NCBI GenBank assembly: GCA_041660045.1
Contig: JBAZXA010000008.1
Span: 106,951 to 170,950, forward strand
Length of the DNA: 64,000 bases
Origin: WM-3-3 sp041660045
GTDB lineage: Bacteria; Pseudomonadota; Gammaproteobacteria; Methylococcales; Methylomonadaceae
Direction of reading: 5' to 3'
In this document: in pieces, positions 1 to 9,566 of the stretch
Numbering within the stretch: the stretch's first letter is position 1
Layout: the number at the start of each line of letters is the position of its first letter
Made by a program: the position numbers and the translations under genes
The notes under the pieces: generated by a model
The model's input: the letters and a program-made list of their open reading frames with translations, nothing else
What the model was told of the DNA's origin: nothing
The model's database searches: none

Positions 1-1533
1 CCTAACTTCTAAAGCATGTGCCATACTGGCACGATCAACTTTCGTTAAGATATCCCCTGGTAAATAAGTTTTCATATCCAAATATTGGACTAACGATAAT
101 GGATTAGATACAGGCGCCTTATCGGCATAGCGCCTAAAAACGTCAACCGCTTGATAGCCCTGCAGCGTTTGCTTAAAAGCAGTACTAAAAAGATTGGCGC
201 GTACACCATCAGAAAGCACGGAAACACTATGGAAATAGCCTTCCAAAGAGTCTCTTGCGATAGACTCAAAAGTAGATTTTGCCCTGAAGACTTTAGGTGC
301 CCAATCGGCTTTTGGGTAAACCCGGCCTAAAAATCCGAAGAGCGGTTTTCTTATGGCATCGGGTAACCAAGAACGCATACGTTCTTCATAAGTGTGCCAG
401 CGATAGCGACGGTATCCTGCTAAGTTTTCGTCGCCGCCATCACCAGAAAGTACAACCGTCACCTGTTTTTTTGCCAACTCACAAACCCTATAAGTAGGCA
501 ATGCTGAGCTATCGGCAAAAGGCTCGTCATAGAGTTGTACCAATTTATCAATTAAACCGAAATCTTCCGCATCGACTTGCTCCACGCGGTGGGCGGAGTG
601 ATATTGTTCAGCAACTTTTGCCGCATATTTAGTCTCATTAAAAGCTGGGTCGCCAAACGAGATAGAACAGGTATTAACCGGCTCTGCTGACAAGCCCGCC
701 ATTAATGCAACCACCGCACTAGAGTCGACCCCACCTGATAAAAACGCACCGAGCGGAACATCGGCCATCATACGAATTTTTACCGCTTCTTTTAAACGCT
801 CAATCAACTGCTCTTCAGCTTGTCTTTCATCTATTTCTAGTGTCGCGGTAAAACTCACATCCCAATATTGTTTAGGTTGATAAGCTGCATCGCCGTGCTT
901 TATTGTTAAACTATAGCCGGGTTCTAACTTAAAAACGCCTTGGTAAATAGTTTTAGGGTCAGGCACATAACCAAAACCAAAATAATCTTCTACCGCAGTT
1001 GGGTCTATCACCCTAGGCAACTCAGGGTGAATTTTCAAAGCTTTTAATTCCGACGCAAAAATAAACTGGCCATTTGCCAATTCCGCATAATACAGCGGCT
1101 TTATACCTAAACGATCGCGCGCTAAAAAAAGTATTTGCTTAGCTTGATCCCAAATGGCAAACGCAAACATACCACGTAACCGATCAACACAAGCTTCACC
1201 CCACGCCATCCAGCCATACAAAATGACTTCAGTATCACAATGGCTTTTAAATTGGTAACCCAAGCTTTCCAATTCAGTACGCAAATCAAGGAAGTTAAAG
1301 ATTTCCCCGTTGAACGTTAGCACAACTTTCTGATCTGGGCTTAGCATGGGCTGCTGACCGCTGCTTAAATCTATGATGGATAAGCGTCTATGGCCAAAAC
1401 CCAAGCCTGCTTCAGTGTGCAAACCACCTTCATCAGGGCCGCGATGAAACTGGGTTTCATTCATCTGTGACAGCAGCCCTCGGTCGATGTCCCGTTTTTG
1501 TTTGAGGTCAAAAATGCCAACTATACCGCACAT
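1..1533 (-). CDS. XrtA-associated asparagine synthase-like amidotransferase (3' end cut by window edge)
   Basis: Glutamine-dependent amidotransferase of the asparagine synthase B family, of the kind found in exosortase-A exopolysaccharide loci. The start ATG at 1533 is followed by Cys-Gly-Ile-Val, placing Cys2 as the N-terminal nucleophile of a class II glutaminase domain. An SGGVDSS-type PP-loop for ATP binding lies near residue 266. The segment at the window edge reads LPGDILTKVDRASM, a synthase-domain signature. There are 511 codons in the window, and family members are somewhat over 600 residues, so roughly the last hundred are missing. It starts 5 bases after the stop of the upstream glycosyltransferase, so it is translated from the same operon. 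Its exact substrate is unknown; amidation of a uronic acid in the polymer is an inference from context. Confidence 0.9.
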   Translation of the reverse strand, partial: MCGIVGIFDLKQKRDIDRGLLSQMNETQFHRGPDEGGLHTEAGLGFGHRRLSIIDLSSGQQPMLSPDQKVVLTFNGEIFNFLDLRTELESLGYQFKSHCDTEVILYGWMAWGEACVDRLRGMFAFAIWDQAKQILFLARDRLGIKPLYYAELANGQFIFASELKALKIHPELPRVIDPTAVEDYFGFGYVPDPKTIYQGVFKLEPGYSLTIKHGDAAYQPKQYWDVSFTATLEIDERQAEEQLIERLKEAVKIRMMADVPLGAFLSGGVDSSAVVALMAGLSAEPVNTCSISFGDPAFNETKYAAKVAEQYHSAHRVEQVDAEDFGLIDKLVQLYDEPFADSSALPTYRVCELAKKQVTVVLSGDGGDENLAGYRRYRWHTYEERMRSWLPDAIRKPLFGFLGRVYPKADWAPKVFRAKSTFESIARDSLEGYFHSVSVLSDGVRANLFSTAFKQTLQGYQAVDVFRRYADKAPVSNPLSLVQYLDMKTYLPGDILTKVDRASMAHALEVR

Positions 1534-1538
1534 AATGG

Positions 1539-2699
1539 CTAATCCCGTTTAAAGAGTGAATCGTAAGCAGATTGGTATTGAGTAACCATGGCCACCAAAG
1601 AAAATTTATTTAACACTGCCTCATAGCTGTTTTGTCCATGTTGTAGGCGTTTAGCTTTATTATTAACATAGTCTAATATTTTACCTGCCATAGCCGTACT
1701 ATCAGCAGCCGGAGTCAATGTCCCGGTAATACCGTCCTGAACCAGCTCAGGATTACCCCCGACCGCTGTGGCGATAACGGGTAACCCGGTTGCCATGGCT
1801 TCAAGTATAGTGTTAGAAATGCCTTCTGCGAGTGAAGGCAAAATAAAAACATCTAATCGACGCATAATCTCGGCAATATCGCTACGCTCACCTGGTAACC
1901 AAGCTAAATGCTGTAATTGACATTTTTCTAACAAATCCACCGCAGGTTGCCTTAAAGGCCCATCGCCGACGATAATTAATTTGATATGCTTTTGGATAAC
2001 CGGTTGCTGTTGGCAAGCTTCAATAAATGCTTGCACTAAGGTTATTTGGTCTTTAACCCCGTGCATTCTTCCCACTGTGCCAATAATTATGTCATCCGCG
2101 CACATTGGAAACGGACAACCCATTAAGTCTGCTTTGTTAGCATTTACCGGATAAAACGTATTGGTATCTACGCCGTTACAAATACGGGTTAATCTATGGC
2201 TAGGGACATGGATTTTTTCCCGTAAATACTTTTCTAAATGTGCAGATAAAGGAATATAACGTTGAATAATAGGTTTTATAAGTCGTCTTAAGCATTGGTA
2301 TTTAACATTACTTCCATTGGGATCGAATATGTCCCAGCCATGTTCCCCGTGAATTCGATATTTAATCCCTGCAATATAGGCAGGTATTTGATATTCGATG
2401 GTAGCTAGATTGCGTGTGTGTACGATCTGTGGCTTTAACTGTTTAAGTAACTTATAAAACCGTATAAAAGCAGGCCAGTCTTGACCTTCTTTTTTTTCAA
2501 GATGATAAATATCCACATCCAAACGCTTAATGCGCTGTTTAAAATCTGTACTGTCTTTCAAGCAAATAATGACATGGCGATAAGCGTCTACAGGCATGGT
2601 GTTAATTAAATTTACCAAACCATTTTCCAAACCGCCTATGCCTAACCGGTAAATAACATGGGCAATCAATGGCGGCGTGTGTTGTGGCTGCGCAGACAT
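1539..2699 (-). CDS. GT4 glycosyltransferase, XrtA/EpsH1-associated (TIGR03088-like)
   Basis: Cytoplasmic GT-B fold glycosyltransferase expected to add a sugar to the lipid-linked exopolysaccharide repeat unit. The N-terminus has the YRLGIGGLENGLVNLIN segment typical of the exosortase-associated Stp2-type family. The C-terminal half carries the retaining-GT4 E-x7-E motif in AEGISNTILEAMATGLPVIAT. The frame opens at a TTG at 2705, but an ATG lies two codons later at 2699; I prefer the ATG, though the start is uncertain by two residues. It follows another glycosyltransferase after a gap of a few bases and precedes the amidotransferase. Donor and acceptor sugars cannot be read from the sequence. 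Confidence 0.88.
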   Translation of the reverse strand: MSAQPQHTPPLIAHVIYRLGIGGLENGLVNLINTMPVDAYRHVIICLKDSTDFKQRIKRLDVDIYHLEKKEGQDWPAFIRFYKLLKQLKPQIVHTRNLATIEYQIPAYIAGIKYRIHGEHGWDIFDPNGSNVKYQCLRRLIKPIIQRYIPLSAHLEKYLREKIHVPSHRLTRICNGVDTNTFYPVNANKADLMGCPFPMCADDIIIGTVGRMHGVKDQITLVQAFIEACQQQPVIQKHIKLIIVGDGPLRQPAVDLLEKCQLQHLAWLPGERSDIAEIMRRLDVFILPSLAEGISNTILEAMATGLPVIATAVGGNPELVQDGITGTLTPAADSTAMAGKILDYVNNKAKRLQHGQNSYEAVLNKFSLVAMVTQYQSAYDSLFKRD

Positions 2700-2711
2700 G
2701 GGCAATACCCT

Positions 2712-3896
2712 TTAAAATAAGGCTGAGAGCTTTTGTAAACTTTGCGGCCAATTAAACTTGCGTTGGACAAAAGTTCGGTTGTTGTCAGATTTGATAGGCT
2801 CAACTGCCAGCAAGTCCTTAAGCTGATTAAACATAGCATCGGCATCATCACAAATTGACAAGTCTAACTGGTCATCATAAGGTATACCCTCCATCGCACC
2901 AGTCGTTGCCACTATAGGCTTAGCCATTGCCATGGCCTCCAAAACCTTATTTTGGATACCACGGGCTATTCTTAACGGTGCGACAACAAGACAAGCATAG
3001 GCAAGATATGGCCTAACATCAACCACCGCACCAGTCACTACAACATGATTATTTTTAGCCAAATTCTGAACGGTTAGCGTAGGATTGCTACCGACTATAT
3101 AAAACTTTATTTGCGGGCAAACAGCTGAAATTTTGGCAAAGACATGCTCTACAAACCATTTAACCGAATCAACATTGGCCCAATAATCCATCGCACCAGT
3201 AAAAACGATAACTTTATCCCCCACAGGATAAGGGTTGTCATAGCTTAACTCCGGATTAAAATAGTCTATATCTACACCATTATGGATGTAACTGATTTTC
3301 TCATCAGCAACACTGGCCAAACGTTTAAATAAATCAGCTTCTTGTTCAGAAACAAACGTGCTAATTTTTGCCCTTAATGCTATCTCCCGTTCATAGCTTA
3401 GCAAGAACTTCGCTTCGCGCTGGTACACCCATTTTTCTAAACCCTGCTTTTTTTCGGCATATTGCCGCCACTTATCGGAATCAACATCAACAAAATCGAC
3501 AGCCATTTGCACATTAGCGTTATGCTTATTGATATATTGCGCCATCACCGATGAAAACACGAAAGCCTTGGTAATTTCATGCTGTTTAATACAAGCACTA
3601 ATCCAGTCTTGCATCGCCTTATTTCGGTAATAAGGCAAACTCAAAGCTTCTTGAGACATTAACCCAGTTAAACTTCTTAGCTTGGCCCATTTTGGGCTAA
3701 TGCTAATAAAACAGGTGCCCGCACAAATATTTTTTAGCTTTTCTATATATTGCCAGTCATTTTTATCATCAATAAACGCGGCTAAATAAACCTTATTTTC
3801 CGATGCCAGACGTTTTAAAAAATGGTAGGAGCGTATCTTGTCACCTTTATTCGGTGGATACGGGATACGATGCGCTAAAAAAAGCAGACTCTCCAT
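2712..3896 (-). CDS. GT4 glycosyltransferase, XrtA/EpsH1-associated (TIGR03087-like)
   Basis: A 394-residue glycosyltransferase of the second exosortase-associated GT4 family (Stp1-like). The N-terminus SLLFLAHRIPYPPNKGDKIRSYH is a characteristic opening of this family. The C-terminal nucleotide-sugar site contains RGIQNKVLEAMAMAKPIVAT, the E-x7-E element. It sits between the FemAB-like gene and the TIGR03088-like glycosyltransferase, all in the same direction with short gaps. Its role is assembly of the exopolysaccharide repeat unit at the inner face of the membrane; the sugar transferred is not known. Confidence 0.88.
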   Translation of the reverse strand: MESLLFLAHRIPYPPNKGDKIRSYHFLKRLASENKVYLAAFIDDKNDWQYIEKLKNICAGTCFISISPKWAKLRSLTGLMSQEALSLPYYRNKAMQDWISACIKQHEITKAFVFSSVMAQYINKHNANVQMAVDFVDVDSDKWRQYAEKKQGLEKWVYQREAKFLLSYEREIALRAKISTFVSEQEADLFKRLASVADEKISYIHNGVDIDYFNPELSYDNPYPVGDKVIVFTGAMDYWANVDSVKWFVEHVFAKISAVCPQIKFYIVGSNPTLTVQNLAKNNHVVVTGAVVDVRPYLAYACLVVAPLRIARGIQNKVLEAMAMAKPIVATTGAMEGIPYDDQLDLSICDDADAMFNQLKDLLAVEPIKSDNNRTFVQRKFNWPQSLQKLSALF

Positions 3897-3935
3897 TATA
3901 GATCAATGCTGTTTATCAACATTTAGTGCGCTTTA

Positions 3936-4955
3936 TTAGCCTAAGTCTTTCGCAAGAAATGGCCCCAACGTTTGGCTCACAGGCAAAGGTAAGCGTTTCC
4001 AAGCGCCAATAAAAAACTGGTATTTAGGATTGAGTGGATTAATATCGGGCATTGCCTTGGCTTTTACCAAATGAAATTCATAGAATAATGGTTCGGGTTG
4101 AAAGCCCCAGTTTTTCTTAAAATTATAAGGTCCAGTACCCATCTTGCTGCGGCCATAGTCAAATACTTTGACATTTTTTTCCACTGCCCTACGCATCACT
4201 TCCCAATACATAAAATCGTTTGCCTTTAAATCACGGGCTTGATTTATGCCACCACCATAGTATGGCAAAACTTCATCTTTAAAATAAAAGCTCATGACAC
4301 TCGCAACCGGTTTACCTTGATGTTCTACAGTTAATATTTCACATTTTGCGCCAAATACTTGTTTTAAAATCTTAAAATACTTTTTAGGGAAAACCGGTGT
4401 ACCTAGGTTTCGAACACTTTCTGAATACGCTTTATGTAACCTGTCAACATCGTTATCGATAACGCTGATTAAGCCTGCATCTATAGCTTTTCTTACCACC
4501 GCCCGTTGCTTACGGGGAATGGCCAACATATTTTTTTCGACATCATCTTCTAAGTTTTTTCTAAATGTGACATAAAGTTCCTTATAAGGCCGACCTGGAT
4601 TTTTTTGCTCGCGATTACGTAACTCCAGGCTATCCACACCGAGTTCTTCCGCCAGACGGCATGCCTCTTGGTCTAATTGTTGATAGCTGGCATCATCGTT
4701 TGCAACAATACCGCCATACACACAAAACGCATTGGACACTAAATTATTACCAAACAATAAGCTGTTAATATGTACTAAGGGCAAAATACCAGTAATGTTG
4801 CCATCATTTTCAACATATAAATAATAGGTTTTATGGCCAAAGGCTTCTTCGATAGCATCTTTCCAACCCGACAGATGAAAAAATGTAGCATCCTTAGCTG
4901 CTTCAACATAGCTATCCCAGCGCGAATAATTTGCCTTATCCAGTGTTTTAATCAT
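3936..4955 (-). CDS. FemAB-like GNAT-fold protein, XrtA/PEP-CTERM associated (TIGR03019-like)
   Basis: A 339-residue protein of the FemAB-related group found in exosortase-A exopolysaccharide loci. These proteins have a double GNAT fold and are thought to transfer an acyl or aminoacyl group to the polymer or its precursor; no reaction has been assigned to this group to my knowledge. Visible family segments are FHLSGWKDAIEEAFGHKTYYL near the N-terminus and FDYGRSKMGTGPYNFKKNWG near residue 280, typical of the second GNAT half. Orientation and close spacing to the deacetylase upstream and the glycosyltransferase downstream indicate co-transcription. Confidence 0.85.
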   Translation of the reverse strand: MIKTLDKANYSRWDSYVEAAKDATFFHLSGWKDAIEEAFGHKTYYLYVENDGNITGILPLVHINSLLFGNNLVSNAFCVYGGIVANDDASYQQLDQEACRLAEELGVDSLELRNREQKNPGRPYKELYVTFRKNLEDDVEKNMLAIPRKQRAVVRKAIDAGLISVIDNDVDRLHKAYSESVRNLGTPVFPKKYFKILKQVFGAKCEILTVEHQGKPVASVMSFYFKDEVLPYYGGGINQARDLKANDFMYWEVMRRAVEKNVKVFDYGRSKMGTGPYNFKKNWGFQPEPLFYEFHLVKAKAMPDINPLNPKYQFFIGAWKRLPLPVSQTLGPFLAKDLG

Positions 4956-4994
4956 GTCTTGCCCTGTATGTCGCTTATTTGAAGGTATTGGGGG

Positions 4995-5852
4995 TTACTT
5001 GGTTTGCTTAAGAAAAACATTTTCCATGGTATCCCAAGTAAAATCTTGTAATAGCCTGGATATTCTATTTTCCATTTTGCTTAGATTAAGGTAGTGCCTA
5101 GTTCTTGCCTTTAAGCTTAGACCAATTTGTCGAGGTTGCCCGGGGTCAATTTCCCAGGGATGAAAATAAAATATAGCGGCTTGCTGCTCCCGTTGATTTA
5201 CATGATTAAATGCTAATTTTGAAAATAGATAAGGGTAAAACCTAAAAAATCCGCCACCCCCGCAAGGCAGGTTTTTTTTACCTAATGCCAAGGTGGTAAT
5301 CGGAATTTCTTTAAAATCGCAGCCTTCAAAGGGATAGTAGGCAAACCGTGGTGCCTCTGGCATACCATAAAGATCGTGCTTAACCGGATAAATACTCGAA
5401 CTGTATTTAAACCCTTGCTCGTTTAATACATCTAAGGCCCAAATATTTTTGGCACCAATAGAATAACTAGCCGCACGGTAACCTTTGACTTCAACACCCG
5501 CTAAATCTTCTAATATCTGCTTGGTTTTAGTGACATCTTGGCGAAATTGTTCAGGCGTCTGTTGCGTTACCCGGATGTGTTCATAGCCATGACATGCTAA
5601 TTCATGGCCTTCATTAACTATGCGTGTGACTATATCGGGGTAACGTTCAGCTACCCAACCTAAGGTAAAAAAAGTTGCCTTAATATTCGCCTGTTGGAAT
5701 AAATCTAAAACTTTGTTGGTATTCTCTGCAACCCGATGTGGCAAACACTCCCATTGTGACTTCTGGATGTAAGGTTCAAACGCAGAAACTTGAAAATAGT
5801 CCTCAACATCAACCGTCATTGCATTGGTTTTTATTTTATCTAAGTTCATCAT
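4995..5852 (-). CDS. Polysaccharide deacetylase, XrtA-associated (TIGR03006-like)
   Basis: A 285-residue NodB-family carbohydrate esterase expected to remove N-acetyl groups from the exopolysaccharide. TVDVEDYFQ at residues 13-21 supplies the metal-binding aspartate region, and CHGYEH gives the H-x3-H zinc ligands at His88 and His92. The length fits the short exosortase-associated family. No signal peptide is obvious, so the cellular location is uncertain. It starts 5 bases after the stop of the UDP-GlcNAc 2-epimerase gene. Two adjacent ATGs (5852, 5849) could serve as the start. Confidence 0.88.
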   Translation of the reverse strand: MMNLDKIKTNAMTVDVEDYFQVSAFEPYIQKSQWECLPHRVAENTNKVLDLFQQANIKATFFTLGWVAERYPDIVTRIVNEGHELACHGYEHIRVTQQTPEQFRQDVTKTKQILEDLAGVEVKGYRAASYSIGAKNIWALDVLNEQGFKYSSSIYPVKHDLYGMPEAPRFAYYPFEGCDFKEIPITTLALGKKNLPCGGGGFFRFYPYLFSKLAFNHVNQREQQAAIFYFHPWEIDPGQPRQIGLSLKARTRHYLNLSKMENRISRLLQDFTWDTMENVFLKQTK

Positions 5853-5856
5853 AAAA

Positions 5857-6975
5857 TTAGACGTAAATGGAATGGATTATATTTACGATACGTTCGGCCG
5901 CTTTCCCATCCCATAATTCGGGTATACGGCCTGATTTACCACCCGTGGCCAAAATATCCGCAACACTGTTTTTGATTAGCAAAGGATCAACGCCGACTAT
6001 AGTATTGGTGCCTTGTTCTACGGTAATCGGCCGTTCCGTGTTTTCCCGCAAAGTAATGCAAGGTATACCCAATGCTGTACTTTCTTCTTGTAAGCCACCT
6101 GAATCGGTCAATACCATTTTTGCCGATTGCATTAACCCTAACATTTCCAGATAACCCACTGGCGGCAGGCAAATAATCTGTGCTTGCTGGACCATATCTA
6201 ATAAACCTTCCTGTTCGATCCTAGCTTGAGTCCTAGGATGGACAGGAAAGATCACCGGTAATTTTTGGCTAACTTCACTTAGGCATAAAAGTAAACTTTT
6301 TAGCGTTTTTGGCTCATCAACATTAGAAGGCCGGTGCAAGGTCAATAATGCATAAGCCGCTGGGTCAATTAATTTGGTAATGCCGTATTGCTGCAATGTT
6401 TGCTGGAAAGGTACTGCTTGTCGGGTATGCGTCAATAAGGTATCAATCATGACATTGCCAGTAAAATATATGCGCTGTTTTGCAATACCTTCATTTAACA
6501 AATTAGTTTCGGCACTGCGTTCAGTTGTAAATAAACTATCAGAAATTTGATCTGTTAAAATCCGGTTTATTTCTTCAGGCATTTGCCGATCGTAGCTTCT
6601 TAGACCCGCTTCAACATGGATTAAAGGGATATTTTTTTTTACTGCAACTAGGCCACAAGCAATAGTTGAATTGACATCACCCACCACTAAAACTGCGCAG
6701 GGTTTGACTTGATCTAGTACCGGTTCAAATTTAACCATAATATTGGCGGTTTGTTCAGAGTGTGACCCTGAACCCACACCTAAATCTATATCCGGCTCTG
6801 GAATATCCAATTGTTCAAAAAAGGAAGCTTTCATGGCTGCATCGTAATGCTGGCCGGTATGCACCAAATAAGGCTCTAATGTGTCTTGCAAGGTTTTTAA
6901 AGCCTTAATGATAGGTGCAATTTTCATAAAATTGGGTCTTGCTCCTACGACGCAGACAAGCGTTTTTTTATTCAT
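5857..6975 (-). CDS. wecB: UDP-N-acetylglucosamine 2-epimerase (non-hydrolysing)
   Basis: A cytoplasmic enzyme that interconverts UDP-GlcNAc and UDP-ManNAc. Family motifs are visible: VGARPNFMKIAP at the N-terminus, HTGQHYD near residue 40, HVEAGLRS around residue 120 and DSGGLQEES around residue 290. The 372-residue length is normal. With the UDP-sugar 6-dehydrogenase at 11967-13250 it could make a UDP-ManNAc-uronic acid precursor, which is an inference. A gap of about 115 bases separates it from the upstream outer-membrane gene, so an internal promoter is possible, although none is clear. Confidence 0.93.
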   Translation of the reverse strand: MNKKTLVCVVGARPNFMKIAPIIKALKTLQDTLEPYLVHTGQHYDAAMKASFFEQLDIPEPDIDLGVGSGSHSEQTANIMVKFEPVLDQVKPCAVLVVGDVNSTIACGLVAVKKNIPLIHVEAGLRSYDRQMPEEINRILTDQISDSLFTTERSAETNLLNEGIAKQRIYFTGNVMIDTLLTHTRQAVPFQQTLQQYGITKLIDPAAYALLTLHRPSNVDEPKTLKSLLLCLSEVSQKLPVIFPVHPRTQARIEQEGLLDMVQQAQIICLPPVGYLEMLGLMQSAKMVLTDSGGLQEESTALGIPCITLRENTERPITVEQGTNTIVGVDPLLIKNSVADILATGGKSGRIPELWDGKAAERIVNIIHSIYV

Positions 6976-7090
6976 GCCAGTTTTTACCCTAGACTTAGAT
7001 CGTTTGAAACAACGGCAAATTTAAGTACTCCAGCGCTTATGGTGACTGTTAAATCACAACAAATACATCAGCACCCAACCTGCACCATAC

Positions 7091-8686
7091 TCAAAACCGC
7101 ATATTGACTGAAGCTGTAGCTCGGTTTTCTTGAAATTCATTCGCTAATGTTGATGATGTTTGATTTAAATGCCGAAACTCCAAACGCCCTGTTGCCGCAT
7201 TATTAATAGACCTATTTATCCCAACTGCTACATCGTAACGGGTCAAATTCGAAGAAGAATTGTCAATTAAAGACACCGCGCCATTAGATTGTTGCCAATT
7301 TGGGTTAATAAAAGCAGATGTCTTGGGTGCAAACTGCCAAGTCCAACTTGCTCCTAAACCACGCACTTCTTCATTTCGACGGGTAATTTGAAATACCCTA
7401 TCTTCATTGAAAGCATTAGCGGTGACCGTACTTTTACCGGTTTGATAAGAGACCGAAAAACTCCAGCGTTTTCGGGTAATCACTTCGTTGGTTAAAGTAG
7501 GTAAATTAATGGCAAATTGGACAGGTTGGTTAGTGACTGGATTTAATAAGGTATTGCCAAATGGGTCTTGCAGCGTAAAAACCCGTTGTTGCAATAATAA
7601 CGCCTGCGTAGTTGTGGTGTCATTATCATGGGCTATCGTCCAAATTGAATTACGGGTTTTATAATTCAGATTGGTCTGGAAAGTATCACCTGTATTTAAG
7701 CCCACCTTCCTATTTCGATAGGTTGTGCTCCAACTAAAACGTTGTATTGGCGATAGATTCACCGTGACAAAACTATTATTGCCGTATCCCGCCTCGATGC
7801 TATACCGCTGGCTTGGTATCCATTGGGCACCAACAGTATAAAATGCACCATTATTGCTGGTTGTAGTATTGTTTTGAAAACTATTATTACTAAAGCCACC
7901 TTGAGTAAAAACATTAAAATAGGGGCTTAAAGCAGCTCGTATGGTCGCATTGGCGGTCTGAAACCTTACATCGTCACTATTCGAACGCAAGCTTTCATTA
8001 TTATCGAAAGATAGCCCCCAAGAGATCCGCTTAAAATCAGGGCCACTACTTAACTGCAAAGTTTCCTCTAAGCTGACCGTATCGGAAATTGCATTTGCCA
8101 CTGTGGCATTAGATCCAACGGTTACGGTATTAAAGTTAAACCTAAAATTACCCCGGGCCAGATTGCCGAACCGTGGCGTAATATAAGGTGAAATGTTGAA
8201 TGTGGAAACCGTAGTACTATTGCCAGTGCCAGAAATATTGTCATTGGCTGAACGTATATTATTTAAATTTTGCTGGCTAATGGAACTGCCTGTATTTAAG
8301 AACAAAAGGTTGTTGCTTAATGTCGTTGTTGAACTATGTTGTAATTGATTCGCTATTCGAAACTTACTATCACCGTTAGAATTATATAAATTCTGCATTC
8401 TATAATTTAGGTTTAAACGGGACTTGGCAGAATTAGCGATAATTGAAACACCTGGGCTAACTTCTGTTACAAAAGCCCCTATTTCGCTACCTGGCGGTGA
8501 TAAACGTATATTATCGCTATAAATTTCTTGTAGCTGTACTGACGGCACCACATTCCAAGTAACACCAAAGACTTCAATTTGAGAACAAATGAGATAACTG
8601 GCGACTATAAACTTTAGGGTTAATGCTTTCCATTGTTTTCTTTGAATAGCAGGCCGCTGTTCAATTAGCATAGTGCCCATAGCCAT
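7091..8686 (-). CDS. XrtA-associated outer-membrane beta-barrel protein (TIGR03016-like)
   Basis: A secreted protein of about 530 residues, rich in Asn, Ser and Thr, with many alternating hydrophobic strands and a terminal Phe (ASVNMRF). These are hallmarks of an outer-membrane beta-barrel. It resembles the uncharacterised OMP that always accompanies EpsE/F/G in exosortase-A loci, and it may form or support the export channel; this role is inferred. A hydrophobic segment near residue 25 can act as a signal peptide. The frame opens with a TTG at 8701. ATGs at 8686, 8680 and 8671 all overlap the end of epsG, so the genes are translationally linked, but the exact start is uncertain. Confidence 0.82.
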   Translation of the reverse strand: MAMGTMLIEQRPAIQRKQWKALTLKFIVASYLICSQIEVFGVTWNVVPSVQLQEIYSDNIRLSPPGSEIGAFVTEVSPGVSIIANSAKSRLNLNYRMQNLYNSNGDSKFRIANQLQHSSTTTLSNNLLFLNTGSSISQQNLNNIRSANDNISGTGNSTTVSTFNISPYITPRFGNLARGNFRFNFNTVTVGSNATVANAISDTVSLEETLQLSSGPDFKRISWGLSFDNNESLRSNSDDVRFQTANATIRAALSPYFNVFTQGGFSNNSFQNNTTTSNNGAFYTVGAQWIPSQRYSIEAGYGNNSFVTVNLSPIQRFSWSTTYRNRKVGLNTGDTFQTNLNYKTRNSIWTIAHDNDTTTTQALLLQQRVFTLQDPFGNTLLNPVTNQPVQFAINLPTLTNEVITRKRWSFSVSYQTGKSTVTANAFNEDRVFQITRRNEEVRGLGASWTWQFAPKTSAFINPNWQQSNGAVSLIDNSSSNLTRYDVAVGINRSINNAATGRLEFRHLNQTSSTLANEFQENRATASVNMRF

Positions 8687-9557
8687 AATAGTTACGCTCA
8701 ATACTTGAATGGGCTTTATTTAACAAAGCCAAGACAATATCGCAATCACTTAAAATTTGAACCGACTCCATGACGACTGAACGCAAGGTTTTTTCTGCCT
8801 CGATCACCAAAACGATTTGTCCAACTAAACTCAGCAACACATGGCCTTGACTGGCAACCAACAAAGGTGGCGTATCAAAAATGACAATACGGTCGGCATA
8901 CCGCTCGCTTAACTCATTAGCCAATTTAATCATCCGGTTACTCGCTAATAATTCTGTAGAATGTTGATGCCGTTTACCCGCACAAATAATCCTTAAATTA
9001 TCCACATCGGTATCTTTAACAATGTCAGAGAATTGTATATCTTCATTCTCCAGATAATCAATAAGCCCCATATCTTCTTGAATTCCCAACGACTTTGCAA
9101 TCGAAGGCCTAGCCACATCCGCATCTATTAATAACACTTGCTTATCCATTTCCATAGAAATGGATAAGGCTAAGTTGATTGCCGAATACGTTTTGCCTTC
9201 ACCCGGTAAACTGCTAGTGATAAGAATTAAGTTTGACTTTTCAATATCCTTACTATTTTTCCCAATAGCATTATCAATTAAAGGACGTTTAATAATCCGA
9301 TATTCTTCAGCTTTTTGTGAATGGCTGTCTTCTTTTGTAATATAGCCATGCTTTTTTAATAAATCCCATCGAATGTGGACTAACCGTTGTTTTTCAGTCA
9401 ATTTTGGCGCTTGCTTTTGCGCTTCGACTGCGCCAACTACTTGTCGTTCCATTGCCCCAACTATGACATCTTGATCTTCAGGCTTTGCTTCATGGCTTAG
9501 ATCGAACATCGAATTTGTCAGGTTAGCTTTTTCCAATGCCTTTTCAATATTACTCAT
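8661..9557 (-). CDS. epsG: XrtA-associated tyrosine autokinase EpsG (BY-kinase)
   Basis: A cytoplasmic bacterial tyrosine kinase that partners the EpsF chain-length protein to control polymer length. SSLPGEGKT at residues 115-123 is the Walker A loop, VLLIDADVARP near 139-149 is the Walker A' motif, and VIFDTPP is Walker B. The C-terminus is tyrosine-rich (NYYGYGHYAN), fitting an autophosphorylation cluster. Unlike Proteobacterial Wzc, the kinase is a separate gene from the membrane domain. A good ribosome-binding site (TTAGGAGTG) precedes the ATG. It follows epsF after 9 bases. Confidence 0.9.
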   Translation of the reverse strand: MSNIEKALEKANLTNSMFDLSHEAKPEDQDVIVGAMERQVVGAVEAQKQAPKLTEKQRLVHIRWDLLKKHGYITKEDSHSQKAEEYRIIKRPLIDNAIGKNSKDIEKSNLILITSSLPGEGKTYSAINLALSISMEMDKQVLLIDADVARPSIAKSLGIQEDMGLIDYLENEDIQFSDIVKDTDVDNLRIICAGKRHQHSTELLASNRMIKLANELSERYADRIVIFDTPPLLVASQGHVLLSLVGQIVLVIEAEKTLRSVVMESVQILSDCDIVLALLNKAHSSIERNYYGYGHYAN

Positions 9558-9566
9558 TAGACACTC

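Noticed and set aside
6958..6978. GG-N10-GC element at the wecB start
   Set aside because: It would place the transcription start inside the coding region, so it is probably coincidental.
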